From Kineosporia aurantiaca JCM 3230 (GTDB taxonomy: Bacteria; Actinomycetota; Actinomycetes; Actinomycetales; Kineosporiaceae), in assembly GCA_000719025.1 (NCBI GenBank), contig JODP01000006.1, positions 310,001 to 374,000 on the forward strand: 64,000 nt of DNA, given 5' to 3'. Shown here piece after piece: positions 45,120 through 53,232 of the stretch (positions are counted from its first letter, which is position 1; each line of letters begins with the position of its first letter). Position numbers and translations under genes: made by a program. Below the pieces are notes generated by a model. That model was not told the DNA's origin, ran no database searches, and saw only the letters and a list, made by a program, of their open reading frames with translations.

Positions 45120-46237
45120 TGACCTCAACTGACATCACCGCTGGTACCCCAGATCACCCCGACGCCCCCGGCGGCATCGTTTACGAACGCCACCCCTTCG
45201 GGGTCACCTCCGCCGGTGAGCCGGTGGAGCGGTGGATTATGGACGATGGAACGCTGCGGATCAGCGTTCTTACCCTGGGCGGCAATATCCAGTCGCTGGA
45301 GATCCCCTCGGGTTCCTCCGACGAGCGCGTGGATGTCGTGCTCGGGTTCGACGACGTGGCGGGGTACGAGAAGACCAAGTCGTACATCAGCGCCCTGATC
45401 GGCCGGGTGGCCAACCGCCTGGGGAACTCCCGCTTCACCCTGGACGGCACCGAGTACCAGGTGAGCGCCAACGAGGGGCCGAACTCGCTGCACGGCGGCG
45501 TCGACGGCTTCAACAAGCGGATCTGGGCGGTCGAGCAGATCGACGGCGGCCTCCGGCTCAGCCTGACCAGCCCGGACGGCGACCAGGGCTACCCCGGCGA
45601 GCTGACCGTCACGGTCGACTACCTGCTGGTACCCGGCGGCACCTTCCGCATCCGCTACGCCGCCACCACCTCCGCGCCGACCGTGGTCAACCTGACCCAG
45701 CACGCCTACCTGAACCTCGGCGGCGTCTCCGGCAACCCGTCCAACGACGGCCAGACCCTCCAGGTCGCCTCCGGTCACTACACCCCGGTCGACCAGGCCC
45801 TCATCCCCTCCGGCGAGATCGCCCACGTCGTCGGCACCCCGATGGACCTGCGCGCCCCGCAGCCCCTGGACTTCCTGAACCTGGACCACAACCTGGTGCT
45901 GGACGAGTCCGAGCCGGCCGAGGACGAGGCCGGCCACGGCCACGGTCACGGCCACCGCCACGGCCCCGACCTGCATTTCGCGGCCAAGCTGGTGCACGAG
46001 GCCAGCGGCCGCACCCTGACCCTGAGCACCAGCGAGCCGGCCGTGCAGGTCTACACCGGCAGCCAGCTGGACGGCTCGGACACCGGCAAGGGCGGCGTGG
46101 TCTACGGCCCCTCGGCCGGCCTCTGCCTGGAGACCCAGAACTTCCCGGACGCCCCGAACCACGCCGACTTCCCGTCCATCACGCTGCTTCCGGGCGAGGA
46201 ATACCTCACCGTCACCGAGTGGACGTTCTCCGCCTAA
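45119..46237 (+). CDS. Aldose 1-epimerase (galactose mutarotase family) with His-rich insert
   Basis: The enzyme interconverts alpha and beta anomers of aldoses. The 372-residue protein has the substrate-binding Arg and His region GRVANRLGNSRF and NSLHGG, the general-acid His195 in TQHAYLNLGG, and the catalytic Glu338 in LETQNFPDAPN. It contains an insert near residues 272-284 with alternating Gly and His (GHGHGHGHRHG), which normal mutarotases lack and which could bind Ni or Zn. No signal peptide is seen, so it is probably cytosolic. It begins at GTG with a leaderless promoter and ends 15 bases before a hairpin repeat. Confidence 0.92.
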   Translation: MTSTDITAGTPDHPDAPGGIVYERHPFGVTSAGEPVERWIMDDGTLRISVLTLGGNIQSLEIPSGSSDERVDVVLGFDDVAGYEKTKSYISALIGRVANRLGNSRFTLDGTEYQVSANEGPNSLHGGVDGFNKRIWAVEQIDGGLRLSLTSPDGDQGYPGELTVTVDYLLVPGGTFRIRYAATTSAPTVVNLTQHAYLNLGGVSGNPSNDGQTLQVASGHYTPVDQALIPSGEIAHVVGTPMDLRAPQPLDFLNLDHNLVLDESEPAEDEAGHGHGHGHRHGPDLHFAAKLVHEASGRTLTLSTSEPAVQVYTGSQLDGSDTGKGGVVYGPSAGLCLETQNFPDAPNHADFPSITLLPGEEYLTVTEWTFSA

Positions 46238-46251
46238 CTCAGCTGTTCCGG

Positions 46252-46286
46252 GTCCGGCCGCGGTCACGAAATGACGGCGGCCGGAC
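46252..46286. repeat. GTCCGGCCGC hairpin element, copy 1 (terminator-like)
   Basis: GTCCGGCCGC (46252-46261) and GCGGCCGGAC (46277-46286) pair perfectly; the loop holds a second pair GTCA/TGAC. A near-identical element is at 48123-48157 and a decayed one at 46364-46398. It follows the epimerase stop, so termination is a likely role. Confidence 0.8.
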
Positions 46287-46363
46287 CTCTGTCTTGTGTG
46301 GAGCCTTCTGCCGAGGAGCACTCGGCGTCTCTACGCGGACAACTTCGATCCTGGGAAATTTCT

Positions 46364-46398
46364 GTCCGCCCGCTGTCACGCTGGGGCAGTGGCCGGAG
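46364..46398. repeat. Decayed copy of the GTCCGGCCGC hairpin element
   Basis: GTCCGCCCGC followed by TGTCACG and, ten bases on, GGCCGGA keeps the element's order but has lost several pairs. It sits 12 bases upstream of the sigma-1 start. TGTCAC could alternatively be part of an ECF-type -35 region. Confidence 0.5.
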
Positions 46399-46409
46399 AG
46401 GAAGCAGTT

Positions 46410-46985
46410 GTGGGGAACACGACTGACGACGCCTTCCGCCGTCTCTACGCCGCGAACTTCGGGGCGATCACGCGGTACGCGCTGCGCCGGGTGCAGGAGC
46501 CGGACGATGCGGCCGACGTGGTCGCCGACGCTTTCCTGGTCGCCTGGCGGCGCCGCACCGAGATGCCCCCGGGCGACAACGCCCGGTTGTGGCTCTACGG
46601 GGTGGCCCGGAACGTGCTGGCCAATCATGGACGCGGGGAGCGGCGCCGGGCGCGGCTGGGGGAACGGTTGCGGCTGGAACTGCGCGAGCACGTCCTGGTC
46701 CGGAACCCGGCCGATGAGCTGATCGAGCTGCGCGCCGCGCGGGAGGCCCTGGCCGGGTTGGGCCCGGCCGACCGCGAGGTGCTCGAGCTGACCGTCTGGG
46801 AACAGCTCGAACCCCGCGAGATCGCCCTGGCGCTCGACCTTTCGCCGGAGGTGGTCCGGGCCCGGCTGAGCCGCGCCCGGGTCCGGATGCGCAACCGGCT
46901 GGAAGGTGTCGGTCACGATCCGGGCGGACGTGGAAAGGAACTCGACGTCCGAACCGTGCCCGTGCCGAAGGAGGGGAAAGCGTGA
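46410..46985 (+). CDS. ECF-like RNA polymerase sigma factor (copy 1)
   Basis: The protein has 191 residues from GTG 46410, chosen because the paralogue at 48170 begins with the same VGxTTxDAFRRLYA segment and because GGAGAGGAAG precedes it. Region 2 reads DAFRRLYAANFGAITRYALRR and ADVVADAFLVAWRR. Region 4 reads LGPADREVLELTVWEQLEPREIA, then SPEVVRARLSRARVRMRNRL. It directs RNA polymerase to a small regulon. The TGA overlaps the start of the next gene (GTGA), a typical layout for a sigma factor with its membrane regulator. Confidence 0.92.
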   Translation: MGNTTDDAFRRLYAANFGAITRYALRRVQEPDDAADVVADAFLVAWRRRTEMPPGDNARLWLYGVARNVLANHGRGERRRARLGERLRLELREHVLVRNPADELIELRAAREALAGLGPADREVLELTVWEQLEPREIALALDLSPEVVRARLSRARVRMRNRLEGVGHDPGGRGKELDVRTVPVPKEGKA

Positions 46986-48106
46986 ACGACCGCGAGATCG
47001 ACCAGCTGCTGCGGAAGTTGGAGCCGGGGGGAGAGCCGGGTCTGGAAGGCGCGCTCCGAGAGGCCGGGCAGGAACTCCTGGAGGAGATCATGTCCAGCGC
47101 CGAGAAGTCCGGGATAACCTCCGAAGCAACACCTTTCGTACTGGTTAGACTCCCCAAGAAATCGTCAGCAGGACGCAGGACCTTGCTGGGGGCCGGGGCC
47201 GCCGTGGCCGCGGCGGTGGCGATCGTGATACCGACCCTGATTCTCGGCGGTGGAAAAACTGTCCCGCCGGCCTCGCCGGCGTCACCCGAAGCGCCATCCG
47301 TATCACCGTCTCCTTCGCCGGATCCGGCCTCCGTGGTGACCACCAATCCGCATGTCCTCATGGATGCACCGGGCTGGAAGGTTGATTACGTCAACGAAAC
47401 AGACTGGGGCAAGGGGGTCTATGGTCAGTTGCGCTATGCCAAGGCTGATGCCGAGATCGAGATCTCGTGGAGCCCGCCCGGCGCGTACAAGGGAATGGTG
47501 CGAGACCGCGTGGCCGAGTACGGTCAGCCGATGCCTTTCACCTTGTTCGGTGAGAAAGCAGTTGCTTTCAAGAGGTCCGGCGGCGAGTTCGAGGCGATGG
47601 CCAAGAGCGGACAGGCCTTTCTGTCGGCCCGCAGCAGCGGTGTATCCGACTTCCAGACCTTCCGGCGGCGTTTGGACGACTTCTCCGCGGTGACGCCGGA
47701 GCAGTGGTTCGCCGGAATGCCTGACTCGGTGGTCACGCCGCCCGAGAGCACGGCCGTGGCGGCCCAGATCATCAGCGACATTCCCCTGCCCCCGGGCTTC
47801 GACACCACAATCTTCAGCAGCCGTCTGACCAACAGCTATCACCAGTTCGGGGCCGGCGTGACCGGCCGGATCACCTGCGCCTGGCTCGACGACTACACCG
47901 AGGCCTACGACGCCCGGGACCAGAAGGGCATGGCGGCCGTCGACCGGGCCCTGAGCGGGGCGGCGGACTGGGCCTTCATCAAGTGGTCCAGCCGGAGTTC
48001 GGGGTGGGATCAGGCGGTCCTCGACTACACCGGGCGGGTGGCCGACCGCAAGCCGGTGAGCGGCTACGACGCGGGCCTCGGCTGCGATGCCTTCGCTGAC
48101 TCCTGA
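46982..48106 (+). CDS. Single-pass membrane protein, putative anti-sigma regulator (copy 1)
   Basis: The protein has 374 residues. A short cytosolic N-terminus (about 1-62, NDREIDQLLRKLEPGGEPG) is followed by one membrane helix near 66-88, a Pro/Ser spacer and an outer domain of about 260 residues (NPHVLMDAPGWKVD, LPPGFDTTIF, ITCAWLDDYTEAYDARD). No zinc-binding anti-sigma domain (HxxxCxxC) is visible. The role as regulator rests on coupling to the sigma gene, topology and duplication of the pair. Two cysteines in the outer domain could form a disulfide. Confidence 0.8.
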   Translation: MNDREIDQLLRKLEPGGEPGLEGALREAGQELLEEIMSSAEKSGITSEATPFVLVRLPKKSSAGRRTLLGAGAAVAAAVAIVIPTLILGGGKTVPPASPASPEAPSVSPSPSPDPASVVTTNPHVLMDAPGWKVDYVNETDWGKGVYGQLRYAKADAEIEISWSPPGAYKGMVRDRVAEYGQPMPFTLFGEKAVAFKRSGGEFEAMAKSGQAFLSARSSGVSDFQTFRRRLDDFSAVTPEQWFAGMPDSVVTPPESTAVAAQIISDIPLPPGFDTTIFSSRLTNSYHQFGAGVTGRITCAWLDDYTEAYDARDQKGMAAVDRALSGAADWAFIKWSSRSSGWDQAVLDYTGRVADRKPVSGYDAGLGCDAFADS

Positions 48107-48122
48107 GGGGCAAAGCTTTCCG

Positions 48123-48157
48123 GTCCGGCCGCTGTCACGATGTGAGGGCGGCCGGAC
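48123..48157. repeat. GTCCGGCCGC hairpin element, copy 2
   Basis: GTCCGGCCGC (48123-48132) pairs with GCGGCCGGAC (48148-48157); the loop has TCAC/GTGA complementarity around GAT. It is located between the first membrane regulator and the second sigma gene, where it could terminate the first unit. Confidence 0.8.
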
Positions 48158-48169
48158 AGAAGGGCAGAC

Positions 48170-48763
48170 GTGGGGACCACTGCTGAAGACGCGTTCCGCC
48201 GTCTGTATGCCCAGCATTTCGGCGCGATCCGCAACTACGCGCTGCGCCGGGTCAGGCGGGCCGATGATGCGACGGACCTGGTCGCGGAGACCTTCCTGGT
48301 GGCCTGGCGGCGCTGGGCCGAGGTGCCGGCCGGCGACGACGCGCTGCTCTGGCTGTACGGAGTGGCCCGGCTGGTGCTGGCCAACCATCAGCGAGGTGAG
48401 CGGCGGCGGCATCAGCTGGGCTCGCGGCTGGAACTGGAGCTGCGCGATCACCTGACCACGCCGGACCCGACGGTTGAGCTGGTCGAGGTCCAGGCGGTGG
48501 AAGCCGCCCTGGCCGCGCTGCCGCCGGCCGATCGCGAGGTGCTGGAGCTGGCCGTCTGGGAACAGCTGGCGCCCCGGGAGATCGCCGTCGCGCTGGAGCT
48601 TTCGCCGGAGGTGGTGCGGGCCCGGCTGTCCCGGGCCCGGGTCCGGATGCGCAACCGGCTCGAATCCTCCCGGGGGGCAGAGAATTCCGGTCACGATCCG
48701 GGGAGCGGTGGACATCAGGGAAGTGTCCGCATGCTGTCCGTGCCGAAGGAGGAGAACGCGTGA
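48170..48763 (+). CDS. ECF-like RNA polymerase sigma factor (copy 2)
   Basis: The protein has 197 residues from GTG 48170, preceded by GAAGGG. It is a close paralogue of the sigma factor at 46410: region 2 DAFRRLYAQHFGAIRNYALRR, DLVAETFLVAWRR; region 4 LPPADREVLELAVWEQLAPREIA, SPEVVRARLSRARVRMRNRL. The recognition helix is nearly identical in the two copies, so they may recognise overlapping promoters. It overlaps the next start (GTGA), as in copy 1. Confidence 0.93.
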   Translation: MGTTAEDAFRRLYAQHFGAIRNYALRRVRRADDATDLVAETFLVAWRRWAEVPAGDDALLWLYGVARLVLANHQRGERRRHQLGSRLELELRDHLTTPDPTVELVEVQAVEAALAALPPADREVLELAVWEQLAPREIAVALELSPEVVRARLSRARVRMRNRLESSRGAENSGHDPGSGGHQGSVRMLSVPKEENA

Positions 48764-49839
48764 ACGACTCGGAGATCGACCGGTTGATGCGACTGGCCCG
48801 GCCGACGCCGTCCGCCGGGTTCTCACCCGGTGCCGGCGAACTCCTGGAGGAGATCGTGTCCCTTTCCCCGAGCCCGCCCGAATCATCAGCCTTGATGGCC
48901 GAATCCATCGAGGTGGCGCCGCATCGGTACCTGCCCGGACCCCGCCGCGGCCGGCGCATCCTGGTGGCGGTGGGTGTGGTGCTCGTCGTGGTGGCCGCCA
49001 TCCTCACGCCGGTCGTGCTCGGCGCGGGCGATGATGGCTCGTCCCCGGCCAACCCCCCGGCCCCGCCTGCGACGTCCCCGGCCAACCCGTTCCTCCTGAT
49101 GAAGACGCCCGGCTGGAAGGTGGACAGCGTCTCGCTGCAGGAGGGGGGCCTGAGCGGGGAGGTGCTGTTCGACGGCCCGGACCGGGCCCAGCTGGGGGTC
49201 GACTGGGGCCGGATCGACGACGAGGAGGCCTACCGGAAGGTGGTCGCATCCTTCGAGAAATTACTGGACACAACCATGCTCGGCGAACCGGCGTCCCTGT
49301 ACAGGATTCCTGGTCCCAAGCCCTTCACCTACGCGCTGATCCCGAAGCCAGGAGGAACGCCGATCAGCTTCGTGGGTGGCGGCACCGACCTCGCGAGCTT
49401 CCAGCAGCAGGTGCGGGGCCTCGTCGCGGTCACCCCGAGCCAGTGGTACGCCGCCATGGGGGATCAGGTCGCCACCACCGGCAATCTGTCCGCCGTCCTC
49501 ACCCGTGTCCTGGCCGGCGTCCCTTTGCCCAAGGGGTTCGACACCACGAAATACACCTCCGACCTCCCCGTCGACTACGGCTCGCTGGGCGAGACGCTGA
49601 CCGGGGCAGTGGTCTGCGACTGGATGGACACCTACCGGCGGGCCTGGTCCACCCAGGACGAACCGGGGATGGCCGCGGCCGACCAGGCGCTGAAGGGAGC
49701 GACCGGCTGGCCGGTCCTTCGGCAGGAGAGGCCGGACAAGCTGCCCGGGTGGGTCGACGGGCTGTCGCCGTACTTGACCAAGATGGCCGCGCGGAAGGAC
49801 CTCGCCGACGCGATGGGCAACTTCTACTGCCCGGTCTGA
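48760..49839 (+). CDS. Single-pass membrane protein, putative anti-sigma regulator (copy 2)
   Basis: The protein has 359 residues and is a paralogue of the protein at 46982. Shared features: N-terminal NDxEIDxLxR, one membrane helix (about 66-88, ILVAVGVVLVVVAAILTPVVL), NPFLLMKTPGWKVDSV, VTPSQWYAAMGD, LPKGFDTTKYTSDL and CDWMDTYRRAWSTQDEPGMAAADQAL. The outer domain differs more than the sigma factors do, which would fit two sensors of different cues. Function is inferred from position only. Confidence 0.8.
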   Translation: MNDSEIDRLMRLARPTPSAGFSPGAGELLEEIVSLSPSPPESSALMAESIEVAPHRYLPGPRRGRRILVAVGVVLVVVAAILTPVVLGAGDDGSSPANPPAPPATSPANPFLLMKTPGWKVDSVSLQEGGLSGEVLFDGPDRAQLGVDWGRIDDEEAYRKVVASFEKLLDTTMLGEPASLYRIPGPKPFTYALIPKPGGTPISFVGGGTDLASFQQQVRGLVAVTPSQWYAAMGDQVATTGNLSAVLTRVLAGVPLPKGFDTTKYTSDLPVDYGSLGETLTGAVVCDWMDTYRRAWSTQDEPGMAAADQALKGATGWPVLRQERPDKLPGWVDGLSPYLTKMAARKDLADAMGNFYCPV

Positions 49840-49847
49840 ACGCCGCT

Positions 49848-49881
49848 GGGTTGCACGGGCCGACATCGGCCTGTGCAACCC
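49848..49881 (+). terminator. Hairpin after the second sigma pair
   Basis: GGGTTGCAC (49848-49856) and GTGCAACCC (49873-49881) enclose GGCCGA/TCGGCC. The right arm ends one base before the TAGAGT box (49883-49888) that probably serves the next gene, so terminator and promoter abut. Confidence 0.75.
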
Positions 49882-49882
49882 A

Positions 49883-49897
49883 TAGAGTGTGCGCCCA
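49883..49897 (+). promoter_or_regulatory. Candidate -10 box of the Gfo/Idh gene
   Basis: TAGAGT at 49883-49888 lies 8 bases before the ATG at 49897. This permits a leaderless or nearly leaderless transcript. The same hexamer precedes the epimerase (45107) and pgeF (50957) starts. Confidence 0.45.
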
Positions 49898-50898
49898 TGA
49901 CCGAAGTGCTTCGCTGGGGGATCATCGGCACCGGGGGCATCGCTGCGCGGTTCGCGGCCGACACCGCTCTTCTGGAGGGGACCGAGGTCGTCGCGGTCGG
50001 CTCCCGAACGGCCGGCCGGGCGGCGGACTTCGCTGCTGAGCACGGGGTTCCCACGCATCACGGCAGCTACCAGGACCTGGTTGCGGATCCGGCGGTGGAA
50101 GCGGTCTACGTGGCCAGCCCGCACCCCTTCCACGCCGAGCACGCCCTGCTGGCCCTGGCCGCGGGTAAGCACGTACTGGTGGAGAAGCCGTTCACGATGA
50201 ACGCGGTGGAGGCCCGCACGGTCGTCGAAGCGGCGCGCAAGGCCGGCCTGTTCTGCATGGAGGCGATGTGGACGCGCTTCCTGCCGCACATGGTCCGGCT
50301 GCGCGAGCTGCTGGCCGAGAACGCCATCGGCGAGGTGCTGGCGATGGGCGTGGACCAGGGCATGCGTTTCCCGCAGAACCCCGAGCACCGGCTGTTCGCC
50401 CCTGACCTCGGTGGCGGGGCGCTGCTCGACCTCGGGATCTACCCGTTCTCGTTCGCCTCGATGGTGTTCGGGGCGCCGCAGACCGTGCGGGCCTCGGCCA
50501 CCCCGGCCTTCACCGGCGTCGACGGCACCACCTCGGCCGTGCTCACCTACGGTAACGGGGCCCACGCGGTCATCCTGTGCAGTTCCGGGGTCGCCACCCC
50601 GATGAAGGCCTGGCTGGCGGGCACCGAGGGACGGATCGAGCTGGACCGGCAGTGGTACGCCGCGAGCAGCACCCTGACCCTCACCCGGGGGGACGGCAGC
50701 ACCGAGATCTTCGCGCCGGTGCCGGACCTGATCCAGGGCCGGGCGAAGGGGATGAAGTTTCAGGTGGCCGAGGCGGTGAGCCGGATTCGCGCCGGTCAGA
50801 CCGAGAGCGACGTCATGCCGCTGGACGAGACGATCTCCGTGATGGGGATACTGGACGAGGTTCGTGACCAGATTGGCCTGGTTTACCCCGAGTCCTGA
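49897..50898 (+). CDS. Gfo/Idh/MocA-family NAD(P)-dependent oxidoreductase
   Basis: The protein has 333 residues from ATG 49897 (the frame extends to 49873 but that start falls inside the terminator hairpin). Rossmann motif GIIGTGGIAARF is at 7-18, and the family EKP motif appears in HVLVEKPFTMN (about 95-105). The substrate domain contains MEAMWTRFLPHM and GALLDLGIYPFSF, as in dihydrodiol- or sugar-oxidising members. It probably oxidises a sugar or inositol-like compound; the neighbours do not identify which. Monocistronic. Confidence 0.93.
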   Translation: MTEVLRWGIIGTGGIAARFAADTALLEGTEVVAVGSRTAGRAADFAAEHGVPTHHGSYQDLVADPAVEAVYVASPHPFHAEHALLALAAGKHVLVEKPFTMNAVEARTVVEAARKAGLFCMEAMWTRFLPHMVRLRELLAENAIGEVLAMGVDQGMRFPQNPEHRLFAPDLGGGALLDLGIYPFSFASMVFGAPQTVRASATPAFTGVDGTTSAVLTYGNGAHAVILCSSGVATPMKAWLAGTEGRIELDRQWYAASSTLTLTRGDGSTEIFAPVPDLIQGRAKGMKFQVAEAVSRIRAGQTESDVMPLDETISVMGILDEVRDQIGLVYPES

Positions 50899-50956
50899 GC
50901 AGTCCGCCGAGAACGTTAAATCAAGGACTGTGAAGAAAGCCTTGCGCCTGCGTTAG

Positions 50957-50972
50957 TAGAGTGGCGGCATCA
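50957..50972 (+). promoter_or_regulatory. Candidate -10 box of the pgeF-murL-murD2 operon
   Basis: TAGAGT at 50957-50962 is 9 bases before the ATG at 50972. Only a very short leader would remain, and no ribosome site is present. Confidence 0.45.
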
Positions 50973-51850
50973 TGATTGCCGGAACTGCGACGGACGTCCC
51001 TCTGCTGACCTGGTCGATCTTTGACGGTCACGGTGTGCGCGCGGCAGTGACCACCCGTGAGGGTGGAGTGAGTGCCGGACCGTACGCGTCCCTCAATCTG
51101 GGCCTGCACGTGAACGACGACCGGGACGCCGTGGGGGAGAACCGAGCGCGGGTGGCCAAGGCGTTCGGGGTCTCCCTGGACGATCTGGTGTTCACCAAGC
51201 AAGTACACGGACGCGTGGTGAACACGGTCACCCGGCAGGATTCCGAGCTCGTGGGGGACGCGATGATCACCACCGAGCCCGGCCCGGTCCTGGTCGTGAT
51301 GGCCGCCGACTGCGTCCCCCTGGTCCTGTTCGATCCGGTGCGGCACGTGGCCGCGGCCGTCCACGCGGGCTGGCCCGGCACGGTCGCCGGGGTCACCCGG
51401 GCCACCGTGGACCAGCTGGTCGAGGACGGTACGGACCCGGCCGATCTCCTGGTCGGCATCGGCCCCTCGATCAGTCCGGAGCGCTACCAGGTCGGGCCGG
51501 ACGTCGAGGAGAAGGCCCGCGCGGCGTTCGGCGACCGGACCGACCAGGTGATCCGCCCGGACGGCACCGGGCGGTGGCTGTTCGATCTCTGGCGGGCCAA
51601 CATCCTGCAGCTCACCGACGCGGGCGTGCGGCCCGAGGCGATCGAGCTCGCGGGCCTGGACACCGGCCCGCAGACCCCGTTCTTCAGCCATCGCTCGGAG
51701 GGGCCCACCGGCCGGTTCGCGGCGCTGGTCCAGTTACTCCCGCGCGTCGCCGGACCCGGCCCGGCGGCCACCCGCAACCCCGATACCGAAGCCGGGCCGG
51801 CCCCGGTGCCCACCCTCCCCCCGAACCCGTCCGAAGAGGAACTCCGATGA
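50972..51850 (+). CDS. pgeF: Peptidoglycan editing factor PgeF (YfiH/YlmD 'laccase-domain' family)
   Basis: The protein has 292 residues. The three metal-ligand motifs of the family are present: TKQVHG, MAADCVPL and AAVHAGWPGTV (His, Cys, His). RYQVGPDVEEKA and FFSHRSEGPTGRFAAL are family blocks. Older annotation calls these multicopper polyphenol oxidases, but E. coli YfiH (PgeF) prevents L-Ser from replacing L-Ala in the peptidoglycan stem, and other members act on purine nucleosides. In many actinobacteria the gene follows ftsZ; here it overlaps murL by 4 bases (ATGA), which supports the peptidoglycan role. A 40-residue Pro-rich C-tail is unusual. Confidence 0.9.
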   Translation: MIAGTATDVPLLTWSIFDGHGVRAAVTTREGGVSAGPYASLNLGLHVNDDRDAVGENRARVAKAFGVSLDDLVFTKQVHGRVVNTVTRQDSELVGDAMITTEPGPVLVVMAADCVPLVLFDPVRHVAAAVHAGWPGTVAGVTRATVDQLVEDGTDPADLLVGIGPSISPERYQVGPDVEEKARAAFGDRTDQVIRPDGTGRWLFDLWRANILQLTDAGVRPEAIELAGLDTGPQTPFFSHRSEGPTGRFAALVQLLPRVAGPGPAATRNPDTEAGPAPVPTLPPNPSEEELR

Positions 51851-53232
51851 CCGCATCCCTGGCGGCGACCGACGACGAGCGCAAGGAACCGAGGCGGGCC
51901 GGGCGTTTCACCTACGTCGGCTTCGAGATCGAGCCCGACGCGGATCGCGTGATCTGCCGCTACCGGCTCGACGAGCAGGACTTCTCCGAGGTGGTGAGCT
52001 TCCCGGGCGGGGGCGACTGGTCGTCCCCGGCGGTCACCGAAGCCGCGCGCCTGCTGTTCCTGCTGACCGGCGTCTCCTATTACAAGGCCGGGGCCCCGCC
52101 GGTGGTCGATCTCGGCGAAACCGCGCTCACCGCGACCGAACTGGAGTTCCTCAAGGACTTCTATCTGGACGGCCTGGGTGAGTTCGCCTACCGCAACGGC
52201 ATCGACCTGCGCGACCTGGAGTTCTTGGCGCCGGAGCTGAAGCGGGAATCCACCGCCGGGTACGTCCCCCGGCGGAAGAGCCCGCTGGTGCCCTTCGGCG
52301 GCGGGGTCGACTCGATCGTCAGCGTGGAGCTCATCCGGCCTCTGGTCGACGAGACCGAGAACCCCGCGTTGTTCGTGGTGAACCGCCCCGGCGACCGGTT
52401 CGACGCGATCGAGGAACCGGCCCGGGTGACCGGCTGGCCGGTGGTGCGGGCCGACCGCTCGATCGACCCGACCATCCTGCGCTCGCGCGAGCTCGGCTAC
52501 CTCAACGGGCACGTCCCGGTCACCGGCATCATCTCGGCGATCACCGTGCTCGCCGCGGTGCTCGAGGGCCGCGACGCGGTGGTGCTGTCGAACGAGTGGT
52601 CGGCCTCCTCGGCCACGCTCTACGACCACGGCCGCCCGGTGAACCACCAGTACTCCAAGAGCGAGGCCTTCGAGGCCGCCTTCCGCGGGGTGCTGGCCGA
52701 GGCGCTGGGCGACGGGCTGGAGTACTTCAGCCTGCTGCGCCCGCTCAGCGAGGTCTGGATCGCCGCCCGGTTCGCCGAGCAGCCGCAGTACTTCGACCAT
52801 TTCCGCAGCTGCAACAAGGCCTTCCTGATCGACACCACCAAGCGCTACGACCACTGGTGCGGGGTGTGCGACAAGTGCGCGTTCATCGACCTGGTGCTGG
52901 CGCCCTTCGTCGACGAGGCGGACCTGGCCAAGATCTTCGCCAAGGCCGGCACCGAGCCGCTGCGCAACCCCGAGCTGCTCGACACCTTCCGCCGGCTGCT
53001 CGGCCTGGTGCCGGACTCCAAGCCGTGGGAGTGCGTCGGGGACGTCAGCGAGAGCCGGGTGGCCGCCCGCCTGGCCCTGCTGCGGGCCGACCGGGCCGAC
53101 GACGAGATATTGCGGACGCTGGTGGCCGAGGCCCAGGGGCACCTGGACGCGGCCCCGGAAGAGTTGCTGAAACCGCTCGGCCGGCACTTCGTGCCCGAGC
53201 GCTACCAGCCCGAGATCTTACGGAATAGCTGA
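51847..53232 (+). CDS. murL: UDP-MurNAc-L-alanyl-L-glutamate epimerase MurL
   Basis: The protein has 461 residues from ATG 51847. MurL, described in Xanthomonas oryzae, epimerises the terminal L-Glu of UDP-MurNAc-L-Ala-L-Glu to D-Glu with ATP. Visible features are a PP-loop-like SPLVPFGGGVDSIVS near residue 150, a conserved VVLSNEWSASSATLYDHG block, and a probable zinc site WCGVCDKCAF (337-346) with Cys in FRSCNKAF. Assignment is strengthened by the overlapping MurD-like ligase gene, the known partner (MurD2). The start overlaps the pgeF stop. With MurD2 it would bypass glutamate racemase. Confidence 0.9.
   Translation: MTASLAATDDERKEPRRAGRFTYVGFEIEPDADRVICRYRLDEQDFSEVVSFPGGGDWSSPAVTEAARLLFLLTGVSYYKAGAPPVVDLGETALTATELEFLKDFYLDGLGEFAYRNGIDLRDLEFLAPELKRESTAGYVPRRKSPLVPFGGGVDSIVSVELIRPLVDETENPALFVVNRPGDRFDAIEEPARVTGWPVVRADRSIDPTILRSRELGYLNGHVPVTGIISAITVLAAVLEGRDAVVLSNEWSASSATLYDHGRPVNHQYSKSEAFEAAFRGVLAEALGDGLEYFSLLRPLSEVWIAARFAEQPQYFDHFRSCNKAFLIDTTKRYDHWCGVCDKCAFIDLVLAPFVDEADLAKIFAKAGTEPLRNPELLDTFRRLLGLVPDSKPWECVGDVSESRVAARLALLRADRADDEILRTLVAEAQGHLDAAPEELLKPLGRHFVPERYQPEILRNS

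Noticed and set aside
50972..51850. Calling the pgeF product a multicopper laccase
   Set aside because: The His-Cys-His pattern and length are of the YfiH/YlmD family, not of multicopper oxidases, and the operon context is peptidoglycan synthesis.
51847..53232. Calling the murL product an asparagine synthetase or tRNA thiolation enzyme from its PP-loop-like motif
   Set aside because: Only the GGGVDS motif is shared; the rest fits MurL, and the adjacent Mur ligase settles the choice.
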